5,312 nucleotides of DNA from Caulobacteraceae bacterium (lineage in GTDB: Bacteria; Pseudomonadota; Alphaproteobacteria; Caulobacterales; Caulobacteraceae): NCBI GenBank assembly GCA_947456005.1, contig CANGRP010000183.1, positions 1-5,312 on the forward strand, given 5' to 3'. The translations under genes were made by a program, and so were the position numbers. Below the pieces are notes generated by a model. It was not told the DNA's origin. It made no database searches and was given only the letters and a program-made list of their open reading frames with translations. Shown here one piece after another: positions 1-5,312 of the stretch. Positions within the stretch are counted from its first letter, which is position 1. Every line of letters begins with the position of its first letter.

Positions 1-651
1 CCGCTGACGACCATCATCGGCTATTCGGAGCTGATGGAGGGCCTTGGAGACCAGCTCCCCGGGCGGGCCCTCAGCCACGCCGGCGCCATCCGGCAGGCGG
101 CCGAACAGCTGGGCCGCTCCATCGACGACGTCCTCGACATGGCCCAGATCGACGCGGGCGAGATGGCGCTGGACCTCGAGGACGTGAACGTCGCCCGGTT
201 GCTGGAGGCCGCCTCCGTCCGCTGGAGCGAGGATGCGGAGACGGGCGAGGTGGGACTCTCCTCCGCCTGCCCGGATGACCTGGGCCTGATCCGGGGGGAC
301 GCCCGGAGACTCTCCCAGGTGCTGGATCACCTCATCCTCAACGCCCTGGGGCAGACCCCCAAGGGCGGGCGGATCACCCTCAGCGCCCGGCGCACCCTGG
401 GGGAGGTCCAGATCCAGGTGACCGACACCGGACGGGGCATCCCCTTCCACGTGCAAGCCAACATCTTCGACAGGTTCGTCGGACGGGAACGCGGCGGGCC
501 CGGCCTGGGCCTGGCGCTCGTCAAGGCGCTGGTGGAGCTCCACGGCGGCTGGGTCGCGCTCGAGAGTGAGCCCGGCTCAGGCGCAACCTTCACCTGCCAC
601 CTTCCGAAAAGGGCGGAAGGCGCGGCGGGGCATCCAGAACTGGAGTTCTGA
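1..651 (+). CDS. Sensor histidine kinase, C-terminal part (5' end outside window)
   Basis: This is the 3' end of a two-component sensor kinase, 216 residues in the window. The frame is open from base 1, so the ATG at 34 is an internal methionine. The first residues, PLTTIIGYSELM, are the stretch that normally follows the phosphoacceptor in the H-box (H-E-L-R-T-P-L), so the acceptor lies a few codons outside the window. The rest of the dimerisation helices follow (to about residue 55), with LDMAQIDAGEM. The HATPase domain is complete: N-box with N114 (HLILNALGQTPKGG), G1 box D142-T-G-R-G146, F-box FDRF near 156, G2 box GGPGLGLAL near 165-173, and GSGATF near 192-197. The N-box lacks the usual K-F/Y-T after N-A-L and has G-Q-T instead. 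The protein ends soon after the catalytic domain with no receiver domain. Any N-terminal sensing region is unseen. The motif style recalls alphaproteobacterial DivL-like kinases, but this is only a weak inference. It runs convergent to the sdh block. Confidence 0.93.
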   Translation, partial: PLTTIIGYSELMEGLGDQLPGRALSHAGAIRQAAEQLGRSIDDVLDMAQIDAGEMALDLEDVNVARLLEAASVRWSEDAETGEVGLSSACPDDLGLIRGDARRLSQVLDHLILNALGQTPKGGRITLSARRTLGEVQIQVTDTGRGIPFHVQANIFDRFVGRERGGPGLGLALVKALVELHGGWVALESEPGSGATFTCHLPKRAEGAAGHPELEF

Positions 652-653
652 GG

Positions 654-701
654 CCGGCGGAGGGACAGGGAGGCCGCCCTGCGGCCGCCTCCCCGGCGGA
701 G
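654..701. repeat. 9-bp direct repeat ccggcggag flanking the intergenic hairpin
   Basis: The nonamer ccggcggag occurs at 654-662 and again at 693-701, on either side of the GC-rich hairpin between the convergent genes. It is short and GC-rich, so chance is a plausible explanation; no function is assigned. Confidence 0.35.
668..693. terminator. GC-rich hairpin between convergent genes, possible bidirectional terminator
   Basis: Bases 668-674 pair with 687-693 (7 bp). After one C-C mismatch, 676-678 pair with 683-685 around a 4-base loop. An alternative fold pairs 672-677 with 681-686 around a 3-base loop. The hairpin starts 17 bases after the kinase stop and 12 bases past the ferredoxin stop, so it could end transcripts from both sides. 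Neither strand has a T-tract after the stem, so it is not a canonical intrinsic terminator. It may instead act as a 3'-end stabiliser or assist Rho-dependent termination. Confidence 0.45.
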
Positions 702-704
702 AGC

Positions 705-1025
705 CTAGTGCTGGCTCTCGGGAAGCCGGACCACCAGGCCATCGAGGCCATCCGCGATCTTGATCTGGCAGGCCAGCCGGCTGTTGGGCTCCACGCCCTC
801 GGCGAAGTCCAGCATGGACTCCTCCATGGCGGTCTTTTCGCCGGTCTTCTCGAGCCAGGCCGCGTCCACATAGACATGGCAGGTCGCGCAGGCGCAGGCG
901 CCGCCGCAGTCGGCGTCGATGCCCGGCACGTTGTTCTTCACCGCGACTTCCATGACCGACAGGCCGGTCTTGCCCTCGTGGACGTGCTCGGTCCCGTCGT
1001 GCTGAATGAAGGTGATCTTGGCCAT
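705..1025 (-). CDS. [2Fe-2S] ferredoxin, adrenodoxin/FdVI type
   Basis: This 106-residue soluble one-electron carrier is full length for the adrenodoxin-type plant-fold ferredoxins. The cluster ligands are C40, C46, C49 and C86, in the family spacing C-x5-C-x2-C-x36-C. C44 is an extra cysteine inside the loop (CGGACACATCH), and the same CGGACAC stretch is, as I recall it, present in Rhodobacter capsulatus FdVI. The segment EESMLDFAEGVEPNSRLACQI matches the partner-recognition helix and fourth-cysteine region of this class. The start is supported by AAGGAAAG upstream. The gene lies 25 bases downstream of the ferredoxin reductase and is almost certainly cotranscribed with it, so the reductase is its likely electron donor. 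The acceptor is not in the window; in this family it could be a cytochrome P450, another oxygenase, or Fe-S or heme biosynthetic steps. There is no isc gene context here. Confidence 0.96.
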   Translation of the reverse strand: MAKITFIQHDGTEHVHEGKTGLSVMEVAVKNNVPGIDADCGGACACATCHVYVDAAWLEKTGEKTAMEESMLDFAEGVEPNSRLACQIKIADGLDGLVVRLPESQH

Positions 1026-1030
1026 CTGGT

Positions 1031-1038
1031 CTTTCCTT
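1031..1038 (-). promoter_or_regulatory. Ribosome binding site of the ferredoxin gene
   Basis: AAGGAAAG on the minus strand. The AAGGA core lies 8 bases before the ATG at 1025, which supports that start. Confidence 0.7.
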
Positions 1039-1050
1039 GCCTCGCCGGAT

Positions 1051-2283
1051 CTATGCCGCGGCGACCTCTTTCATGGAAATCGAAGGGTCCGCAAGCCTCT
1101 GCTTGTCCACAGGCCTGCGGGAGCCGATGAGTTGCCGCCCCATCATGAACTCCGGCGGCGAGTTGATCGCCTCCACCGCCTGGACCTGGTCGCCCTTGAG
1201 GTGGAAGATCGCGAACCGTCCCGAGCCCGGATCGCCGCGCACGAGGGTCTGGTCCGAATCAAAGTTGTAGCCCGCGATCTGCAGCTTGATGTCGTACTGG
1301 TCGGACCACTGCCAGGGGGTCTCGCCGGCCGGAGCCGGCCGGCCGGTGATGGCGCAGGCCGCCTGCTTGGCCTGCTCCAGGGCGTTGGGGACGCTTTCCA
1401 TCCGGAAGTCCCGGCCATAGATCGGCATGGGCCGCAGCGTTACGTCGCCAATGGCGAAGATGGACGGGTCCGAGGTGCGCGCCTCCAGGTCGACGACCAC
1501 CCCGCGGTTCACCGCCAGGCCCGCCTCCTGGGCCAGCTCCTGGTTCGGGACGGCGCCCACGCCCACCAGGGCCAGGTCGCAGTCGATCACCCGGCCATCG
1601 GCCAGCTCTACGCCGGTCACCCTGCCGGCCTCGCCGCGGAAGCCCGTCACCGAGGCCCCGGTCAGGAACTGCACGCCATGGCCCTCGTGCAGGGTCCGGA
1701 AGAAGGTCGACAGGACCTCGCCCGCCACCCGCGCCAGGATCCGGGGCTCGCGCTCCAGCACTACGGCGTCGGCGCCGAGGGCGCGGGCCGAGGCCGCGGC
1801 CTCAAGCCCGATATAGCCGCCGCCCACGACGGCCATGGTCCGGCCCGGGCCAAGCGCGCCCTTCAGGGCCTCTGCGTCCGCCGCCGTGCGCAGCTCGAGG
1901 ATTCCCTCCAGGTCCGCGCCGGGGATCGGCAGGCGGATCGGCCGGGCGCCGGTGGCGAGGACCAGGATGTCGTAGGCCAGGTCGGTTCCGTCCGAGAGCG
2001 CCAGCCTCTTCTGGTCGCGATCGATCCGCACGCCGCACACTGAGGGGCGAAAGTCGATCCGGTTCTCGGCGTAGAATTCCAGGGGCTTCAGGGCCAGGGT
2101 CTCCGCGTCGGCCTCGCCCTTCAGCCAGGCCTTGGAGAGCGGGGGTCTCTGGTAGGGCGGAATCGGCTCCTCGCCCACAAGGGTCACGGGCCCGGCGTGC
2201 CCGTACTGGCGCAGCAGGGCCGCGAGGGTTCCGCCGGCGTGGCCGGCCCCGACGATCACGACATGTGCGTCTGGCGAGGTCAT
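1051..2283 (-). CDS. NADH:ferredoxin reductase, FAD-dependent, CamA/rhodocoxin-reductase type
   Basis: This 410-residue flavoprotein transfers electrons from NAD(P)H to a [2Fe-2S] ferredoxin and has the usual length for putidaredoxin/rhodocoxin reductases. The FAD dinucleotide fold is at residues 8-36, with G12-A-G-H-A-G17. PPYQRPPLSK (42-51) is the class signature around the flavin. LATGARP is at 109-115. A second Rossmann fold at 150-178 has G154-G-G-Y-I-G159, followed by acidic E177 at the end of its second strand, which favours NADH over NADPH. The flavin-closing motif IGDV is at 278-281, and VPNALEQAKQAA at 298-309. The C-terminal reductase domain starts near 323 (PWQWSDQYDIKLQIAG). There is no redox-active CxxC, which excludes thioredoxin reductase. 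The start sits just before the FAD fold but has no Shine-Dalgarno sequence, unlike the adjacent sdhB and ferredoxin genes. It lies 70 bases after sdhB and 25 bases before its probable ferredoxin partner. Confidence 0.95.
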   Translation of the reverse strand: MTSPDAHVVIVGAGHAGGTLAALLRQYGHAGPVTLVGEEPIPPYQRPPLSKAWLKGEADAETLALKPLEFYAENRIDFRPSVCGVRIDRDQKRLALSDGTDLAYDILVLATGARPIRLPIPGADLEGILELRTAADAEALKGALGPGRTMAVVGGGYIGLEAAASARALGADAVVLEREPRILARVAGEVLSTFFRTLHEGHGVQFLTGASVTGFRGEAGRVTGVELADGRVIDCDLALVGVGAVPNQELAQEAGLAVNRGVVVDLEARTSDPSIFAIGDVTLRPMPIYGRDFRMESVPNALEQAKQAACAITGRPAPAGETPWQWSDQYDIKLQIAGYNFDSDQTLVRGDPGSGRFAIFHLKGDQVQAVEAINSPPEFMMGRQLIGSRRPVDKQRLADPSISMKEVAAA

Positions 2284-2318
2284 GGAGACCAGATGCAGAA
2301 AAGTGACGGGACCGTCAA
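2284..2318 (-). promoter_or_regulatory. Candidate internal promoter for the reductase-ferredoxin pair, possibly leaderless
   Basis: On the minus strand TTGACGG lies at 2318-2312, exactly -35 to -29 relative to the A of the reductase ATG. It matches the housekeeping -35 consensus, including the TTGACG form known for Caulobacter. The expected -10 position reads CATCTG: it keeps the critical A at -11 and T at -10 but is otherwise poor. If used, the transcript would begin at or next to the ATG, which would fit the lack of a Shine-Dalgarno sequence. The weak -10 keeps confidence low. Confidence 0.3.
2304..2317. promoter_or_regulatory. Inverted repeat TGACGG-N2-CCGTCA: operator-like dyad or small hairpin
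   Basis: The arms 2304-2309 and 2312-2317 are perfect 6-bp complements separated by two bases, in the gap between sdhB and the reductase gene. The dyad overlaps the candidate -35 element, a typical place for a repressor site. Read as RNA from the minus strand it could form a 5-6 bp stem, followed after one base by TTTT, starting 36 bases past the sdhB stop; that would be a weak terminator or attenuator. The symmetry is directly visible; its function is inferred. Confidence 0.4.
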
Positions 2319-2353
2319 CTTACGGGATTCGCCGGAAGGGCCGCGTCCAGCCG

Positions 2354-3136
2354 TCAGACCAGCCGCTCCGCCATCATCTTTTTCACCTCGGCCACCGCCT
2401 TGGCGGGGTTGAGCCCCTTGGGGCAGACCTGGGCGCAGTTCATGATGGTGTGGCAGCGATAGAGCTTGAAGGGGTCCTCAAGGGCGTCCAGCCGCTCCCC
2501 GGTGGCCTCGTCCCGGCTGTCCGCCAGCCAGCGATAGGCATGCAGGAGGGTGGCGGGGCCCAGATAGCGGTCGCCGTTCCACCAGTAGCTCGGGCAGGAG
2601 GTGGAGCAGCAGGCGCACAGGATGCACTCGTAGAGGCCATCCAGCTTCTCGCGGTCCTGCGGGCTCTGGACCCACTCGGTCTGGGGCTCCGGCGTGGTGG
2701 TGTGCAGCCAGGGCTCGATGGAGGCGTACTGGGCATAGAAGTGGGTCAGGTCGGGGACCAGGTCCTTGACCACGGGCATGTGCGGCAGGGGGCTGACCTG
2801 GCAGGTCGAGCCCGGGACCTCTTCGTGACCGTGGGTGCACGCCAAGGTGTTCCGGCCGCCGATATTCATGGCGCAGGAGCCGCAGACCCCCTCGCGGCAG
2901 GAGCGCCGGAAGGTCAGGGTCGGGTCCATGGTGTTCTTGATGTGGATCAGGACGTCCAGGACCATGGGGCCGCAGGCCGCCACATCGACCTCATAGGTGT
3001 CCCAGCGGGGGTTGCCGGTCCCTTCCGGGTCGTAGCGGTAGATCCGGAAGGTCTTGACCTTCTTCGCGCCGGCGGGCGCCGGATGGTGGCGACCCTTCTG
3101 GACCCGGGAGTTCTTCGGCAGGGCGAGTTCGACCAT
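2354..3136 (-). CDS. sdhB: Succinate dehydrogenase iron-sulfur subunit SdhB
   Basis: SdhB carries electrons from the SdhA flavin to ubiquinone on the cytoplasmic face of the inner membrane (complex II, TCA cycle and respiration). It is 260 residues long. All cluster ligands are present and spaced exactly as in E. coli SdhB with an offset of 22. The [2Fe-2S] ligands are C80, C85, C88 and C100 (CREGVCGSC...LAC). The [4Fe-4S] ligands are C171, C174, C177 and C238. The [3Fe-4S] ligands are C181, C228 and C234. Quinone-site residues corresponding to E. coli P160, W163, W164 and H207 are P182, W185, W186 and H229. The basic N-terminal extension of about 22 residues relative to E. coli is expected in mitochondrial and alphaproteobacterial forms. 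The start is supported by an AGGAAAG site. The gene follows sdhA by 39 bases. Confidence 0.98.
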   Translation of the reverse strand: MVELALPKNSRVQKGRHHPAPAGAKKVKTFRIYRYDPEGTGNPRWDTYEVDVAACGPMVLDVLIHIKNTMDPTLTFRRSCREGVCGSCAMNIGGRNTLACTHGHEEVPGSTCQVSPLPHMPVVKDLVPDLTHFYAQYASIEPWLHTTTPEPQTEWVQSPQDREKLDGLYECILCACCSTSCPSYWWNGDRYLGPATLLHAYRWLADSRDEATGERLDALEDPFKLYRCHTIMNCAQVCPKGLNPAKAVAEVKKMMAERLV

Positions 3137-3144
3137 TTGGCGTG

Positions 3145-3151
3145 CTTTCCT
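3145..3151 (-). promoter_or_regulatory. Ribosome binding site of sdhB
   Basis: AGGAAAG on the minus strand. The AGGA core (3148-3151) ends 11 bases before the ATG at 3136. The same AGGAAAG string precedes the ferredoxin gene. Confidence 0.6.
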
Positions 3152-3175
3152 AGAATTCCGTCTGCGTCCGCGGCC

Positions 3176-4963
3176 TCAGTAGACCCGCGTCTTGGGCGGG
3201 ATCGGCGCAATGTCGTTGGTCATGGTGTAGTCGTGGACCGGGCGGTAATCGATCACCACCTTGCCCGTGACATCGTCCATCCAGGTCAGGGTGTGCTTCA
3301 TCCAGTTGGAGTCGTCCCGGTCGGGATGATCCTCGTGGGCGTGCGCCCCGCGGCTCTCGGTGCGGTTGGCGGCGCCGGCGACGGTGACCACGGCCTGGAC
3401 CACCAGGTTCTCGAACTCGAGGGTCTCCACCAGGTCGGTGTTCCAGATCAGCCCGCGGTCGGACACCTTGATGTCCTTGCGCTTGTCCTGGACCGCCTGC
3501 AGGCGCTTGACGCCCGAGGCGAGGCTGTCGCTCGTGCGGAAGACGGCGGCGTCCTCCTGCATGGCTTGCTGCATCTCCAGCCGCAGGGCGGCCGTCGTGG
3601 TCGAGCCATCCGCATGACGGAGACGGTCAAAGCGGGCCAGGTGACCATCGGTCATGGAGGGCTTGAGCTCGGGCTGGGAAGCGCCGGGCTTCAGGATATC
3701 CGCCGCCCTGAGGGCTGCGGAGCGTCCGAACACCACCAGGTCGATCAGGCTGTTGGAGCCCAGCCGGTTGGCGCCGTGCACCGAGACGCAGGCCGCCTCG
3801 CCCACGGACATCAGGCCGGGGACCACGCGGTCGGGATCATCCCCCACCCGGGTGACCACCTCCGAGTAGAAGTTCGTCGGGATGCCGCCCATGTTGTAGT
3901 GCACGGTCGGCAGGACCGGGATGGGCTGCTTGGTCACGTCGACGCCGGCGAAGATTCGGGCGCTCTCGGAGATGCCCGGCAGGCGCTCGGCCAGGACCTT
4001 GGGGTCCAGGTGGTCGAGGTGCAGGTGGATGTGGTCCTTGTTCGGGCCCACGCCGCGGCCTTCACGGATCTCGATGGTCATGGCCCGGCTGACCATGTCG
4101 CGGGGCGCCAGGTCCTTCACGGTGGGCGCATAGCGCTCCATGAAGCGCTCGCCCTCGGAGTTGGTCAGGTAGCCGCCCTCGCCCCGGGCGCCCTCGGTGA
4201 TCAGGCAGCCGGCGCCATAGATGCCGGTGGGGTGGAACTGGACGAACTCCATGTCCTGAAGGGGCAGGCCGGCGCGCAGGGTCATGCCGCCGCCGTCGCC
4301 GGTGCAGGTATGGGCGCTGGTGGCCGAGAAGTAGGCCCGGCCGTAGCCGCCCGTGGCCAGGATGACCATCTGCCCCTGGAAGCGGTGCAGGGTGCCGTCA
4401 TCCAGCTTCCAGGCGGTGACCCCCCGGCAGACGCCCTCGTCCATGATCAGGTCGAGGGCGAAGTACTCGATGAAGAACTGGGTGTCGTGGGCCAGGGACT
4501 GGCCGTACATGGTGTGCAGCATGGCGTGGCCCGTGCGGTCCGCCGCGGCGCAGGTGCGCTGGATCGGGGCCTCGCCGAAGTTGCGGGTCATGCCCCCAAA
4601 GGCGCGCTGGTAGATCTTGCCGTCGGGGGTGCGCGAGAAGGGCACGCCCCAGTGCTCCAGCTCGTACACGGCCGCCGGGGCGTTCCGGCACAGGTACTCG
4701 ATGGCGTCCTGGTCGCCCAGCCAGTCCGACCCCTTGACGGTGTCGTACATGTGCCAGCGCCAGTCATCCTCGCCCATATTGCCGAGGCTGGCCGAAATGC
4801 CGCCCTGGGCCGCCACGGTGTGGGACCGGGTCGGGAAGACCTTGGTGATGCAGGCCGTCTTCAGGCCCGCCTGGGCGCAGCCCAGGGCCGCCCGCAGGCC
4901 GGAGCCCCCGGCGCCCACCACGACGACGTCGAACTTGTGATCGATGAATTCGTAAGTGGCCAT
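3176..4963 (-). CDS. sdhA: Succinate dehydrogenase flavoprotein subunit SdhA
   Basis: SdhA is the catalytic subunit of complex II and oxidises succinate to fumarate. It is 595 residues long, normal for the family. The FAD fold begins at VVVGAGGSGLRAA, with G17-A-G-G-S-G22. H48 in TRSHTVAAQGG is the covalent FAD attachment histidine. Substrate and catalytic residues are all present: H244 (QFHPTG), T256-E257 (TEGARGEGG), R288 (the general acid, R286 in E. coli), H355 (PTVHYNMGG) and R400 (ANRLGSNSL). E389 and S405 match flavin contacts. The C-terminal domain ends normally (PIPPKTRVY), with no frameshift or missing segment. It sits 4 bases after the sdhD stop and 39 bases before sdhB, so the genes are surely one transcript. 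The N-terminus MATYEFIDHKFD fits the family. Confidence 0.99.
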   Translation of the reverse strand: MATYEFIDHKFDVVVVGAGGSGLRAALGCAQAGLKTACITKVFPTRSHTVAAQGGISASLGNMGEDDWRWHMYDTVKGSDWLGDQDAIEYLCRNAPAAVYELEHWGVPFSRTPDGKIYQRAFGGMTRNFGEAPIQRTCAAADRTGHAMLHTMYGQSLAHDTQFFIEYFALDLIMDEGVCRGVTAWKLDDGTLHRFQGQMVILATGGYGRAYFSATSAHTCTGDGGGMTLRAGLPLQDMEFVQFHPTGIYGAGCLITEGARGEGGYLTNSEGERFMERYAPTVKDLAPRDMVSRAMTIEIREGRGVGPNKDHIHLHLDHLDPKVLAERLPGISESARIFAGVDVTKQPIPVLPTVHYNMGGIPTNFYSEVVTRVGDDPDRVVPGLMSVGEAACVSVHGANRLGSNSLIDLVVFGRSAALRAADILKPGASQPELKPSMTDGHLARFDRLRHADGSTTTAALRLEMQQAMQEDAAVFRTSDSLASGVKRLQAVQDKRKDIKVSDRGLIWNTDLVETLEFENLVVQAVVTVAGAANRTESRGAHAHEDHPDRDDSNWMKHTLTWMDDVTGKVVIDYRPVHDYTMTNDIAPIPPKTRVY

Positions 4964-4967
4964 GACG

Positions 4968-5312
4968 TCAGAGAGCGCCTCCGAGCGCGACCTTGAGGAC
5001 GGAGAAGACCGCCAGGGCGGTCAGGAGAACGGCGAGGAAGAGGTTGAGGATCAGAAGGGCCGACCGACCGAGCATCTTGTGCATGTAGTCTTCGATGATC
5101 ACCCGGGCGCCGGCGTGCATGTGCCAGCCGGAAACCACGAGGACCAGGACGATCATCACGGCGTTGACCGGATAGGTGACAAAGGCCACAGCGCCGTCAT
5201 AGTCGGTCCGGGAGATCACCAGGGCGGCGTAGATCATCCAGAGGGTCAGCGGGATGAGGGCGATGGAGCTGACGCGCTCGGCCACCCAGTGCGCTGCGCC
5301 ATGGCCGGCGGC
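4968..5312 (-). CDS. sdhD: Succinate dehydrogenase membrane anchor subunit SdhD (5' end outside window)
   Basis: SdhD is one of two hydrophobic subunits that hold the SdhAB dimer on the inner membrane and help bind heme b and ubiquinone. The frame is open to the right edge, giving 114 residues. The GTG at 5285 is not the start: it is a valine inside the N-terminal motif GAAHWVAERVSSIALIPLTLW, equivalent to the GTGHWWAQRVTAIAL-like region of alphaproteobacterial SdhD, so the true start lies beyond the window. In window numbering, three membrane helices span about 16-33, 49-72 and 84-108. H64 (GWHMHAG) is the likely heme b ligand, placed 11 residues before D75-Y76, the same spacing as H71, D82 and Y83 in E. 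coli SdhD. sdhC presumably lies just upstream, outside the window. Confidence 0.93.
   Translation of the reverse strand, partial: AAGHGAAHWVAERVSSIALIPLTLWMIYAALVISRTDYDGAVAFVTYPVNAVMIVLVLVVSGWHMHAGARVIIEDYMHKMLGRSALLILNLFLAVLLTALAVFSVLKVALGGAL
4978..4982 (-). promoter_or_regulatory. Probable ribosome binding site of sdhA inside the sdhD 3' end
   Basis: GGAGG on the minus strand lies within the last codons of sdhD, 14 bases before the sdhA ATG. The spacing is longer than optimal. With only 4 bases between the sdhD stop and sdhA, initiation is probably helped by terminating ribosomes (translational coupling). Confidence 0.45.

Noticed and set aside
888..909. Extra cysteine (C44) in the ferredoxin cluster loop, suggesting an unusual cluster
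   Set aside because: The four standard ligands C40, C46, C49 and C86 keep exact family spacing, and the CGGACAC loop with an additional cysteine is, to my recollection, normal for FdVI-like ferredoxins.
708..1130. A 140-residue open frame on the plus strand opposite the ferredoxin
   Set aside because: It is antisense to a ferredoxin with all four cluster cysteines; composition and lack of motifs mark it as a shadow.
1321..1346. Run of palindromic ggccgg units
   Set aside because: It lies inside the reductase coding region, encoding the Gly-Arg-Pro-Ala linker before the C-terminal domain. GC-rich codons for these residues explain it.
1006..2043. A 345-residue open frame on the plus strand, antisense to the ferredoxin reductase
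   Set aside because: It covers the opposite strand of a clear CamA-type reductase and reads as R/H/A/G/D-rich sequence without recognisable motifs. It is a shadow of codon bias.
2600..2625. Extra cysteine C176 next to the [4Fe-4S] ligands of SdhB
   Set aside because: E. coli SdhB has the same CILCACC arrangement, so this is ordinary for the family.
2282..4996. A 904-residue open frame on the plus strand, antisense to sdhB and sdhA
   Set aside because: It lies opposite two unmistakable enzymes. Its translation is a low-complexity string rich in G, A, V, H, D and Q, typical of the antisense frame of GC-rich genes, with no domain motif. No ribosome site or promoter supports it.

Overview
The window is GC-rich and looks like a slice of an alphaproteobacterial chromosome. 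Caulobacterales (Caulobacter or Phenylobacterium) is my best guess. This rests on the mitochondrial-like succinate dehydrogenase subunits, a ferredoxin resembling Rhodobacter FdVI (recalled from memory, not searched), and a kinase with alphaproteobacterial-style ATP-binding motifs. The taxon is inference.

Layout, left to right. Positions 1-651 (+) hold the 3' part of a sensor histidine kinase whose start lies outside the window. It converges on a minus-strand block, and the 53 bases between them contain a strong GC-rich hairpin. Read in its own direction (right to left), the minus-strand block is: sdhD (4968-5312, cut by the right edge), sdhA (3176-4963), sdhB (2354-3136), a CamA-type ferredoxin reductase (1051-2283) and a [2Fe-2S] adrenodoxin-type ferredoxin (705-1025). 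Gaps are 4, 39, 70 and 25 bases. sdhC presumably lies just beyond the right edge.

Function. SdhA oxidises succinate on covalently bound FAD. SdhB carries electrons through its [2Fe-2S], [4Fe-4S] and [3Fe-4S] clusters. SdhD, with the unseen SdhC, anchors the complex and holds heme b and the quinone site. The reductase and ferredoxin form a self-contained NADH -> FAD -> [2Fe-2S] chain. Its final acceptor, for example a P450 or another oxygenase, is not in the window.

The least ordinary stretch is the 70-base gap between sdhB and the reductase. It holds a perfect 6-bp-arm dyad (TGACGG-N2-CCGTCA). It also holds a TTGACGG motif exactly at -35 to -29 of the reductase ATG, which has no Shine-Dalgarno sequence. 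This could be a leaderless internal promoter with an overlapping operator, or a weak terminator separating the sdh genes from the ferredoxin pair. I see no mobile elements, CRISPR arrays, RNA genes or evident new multi-gene system.
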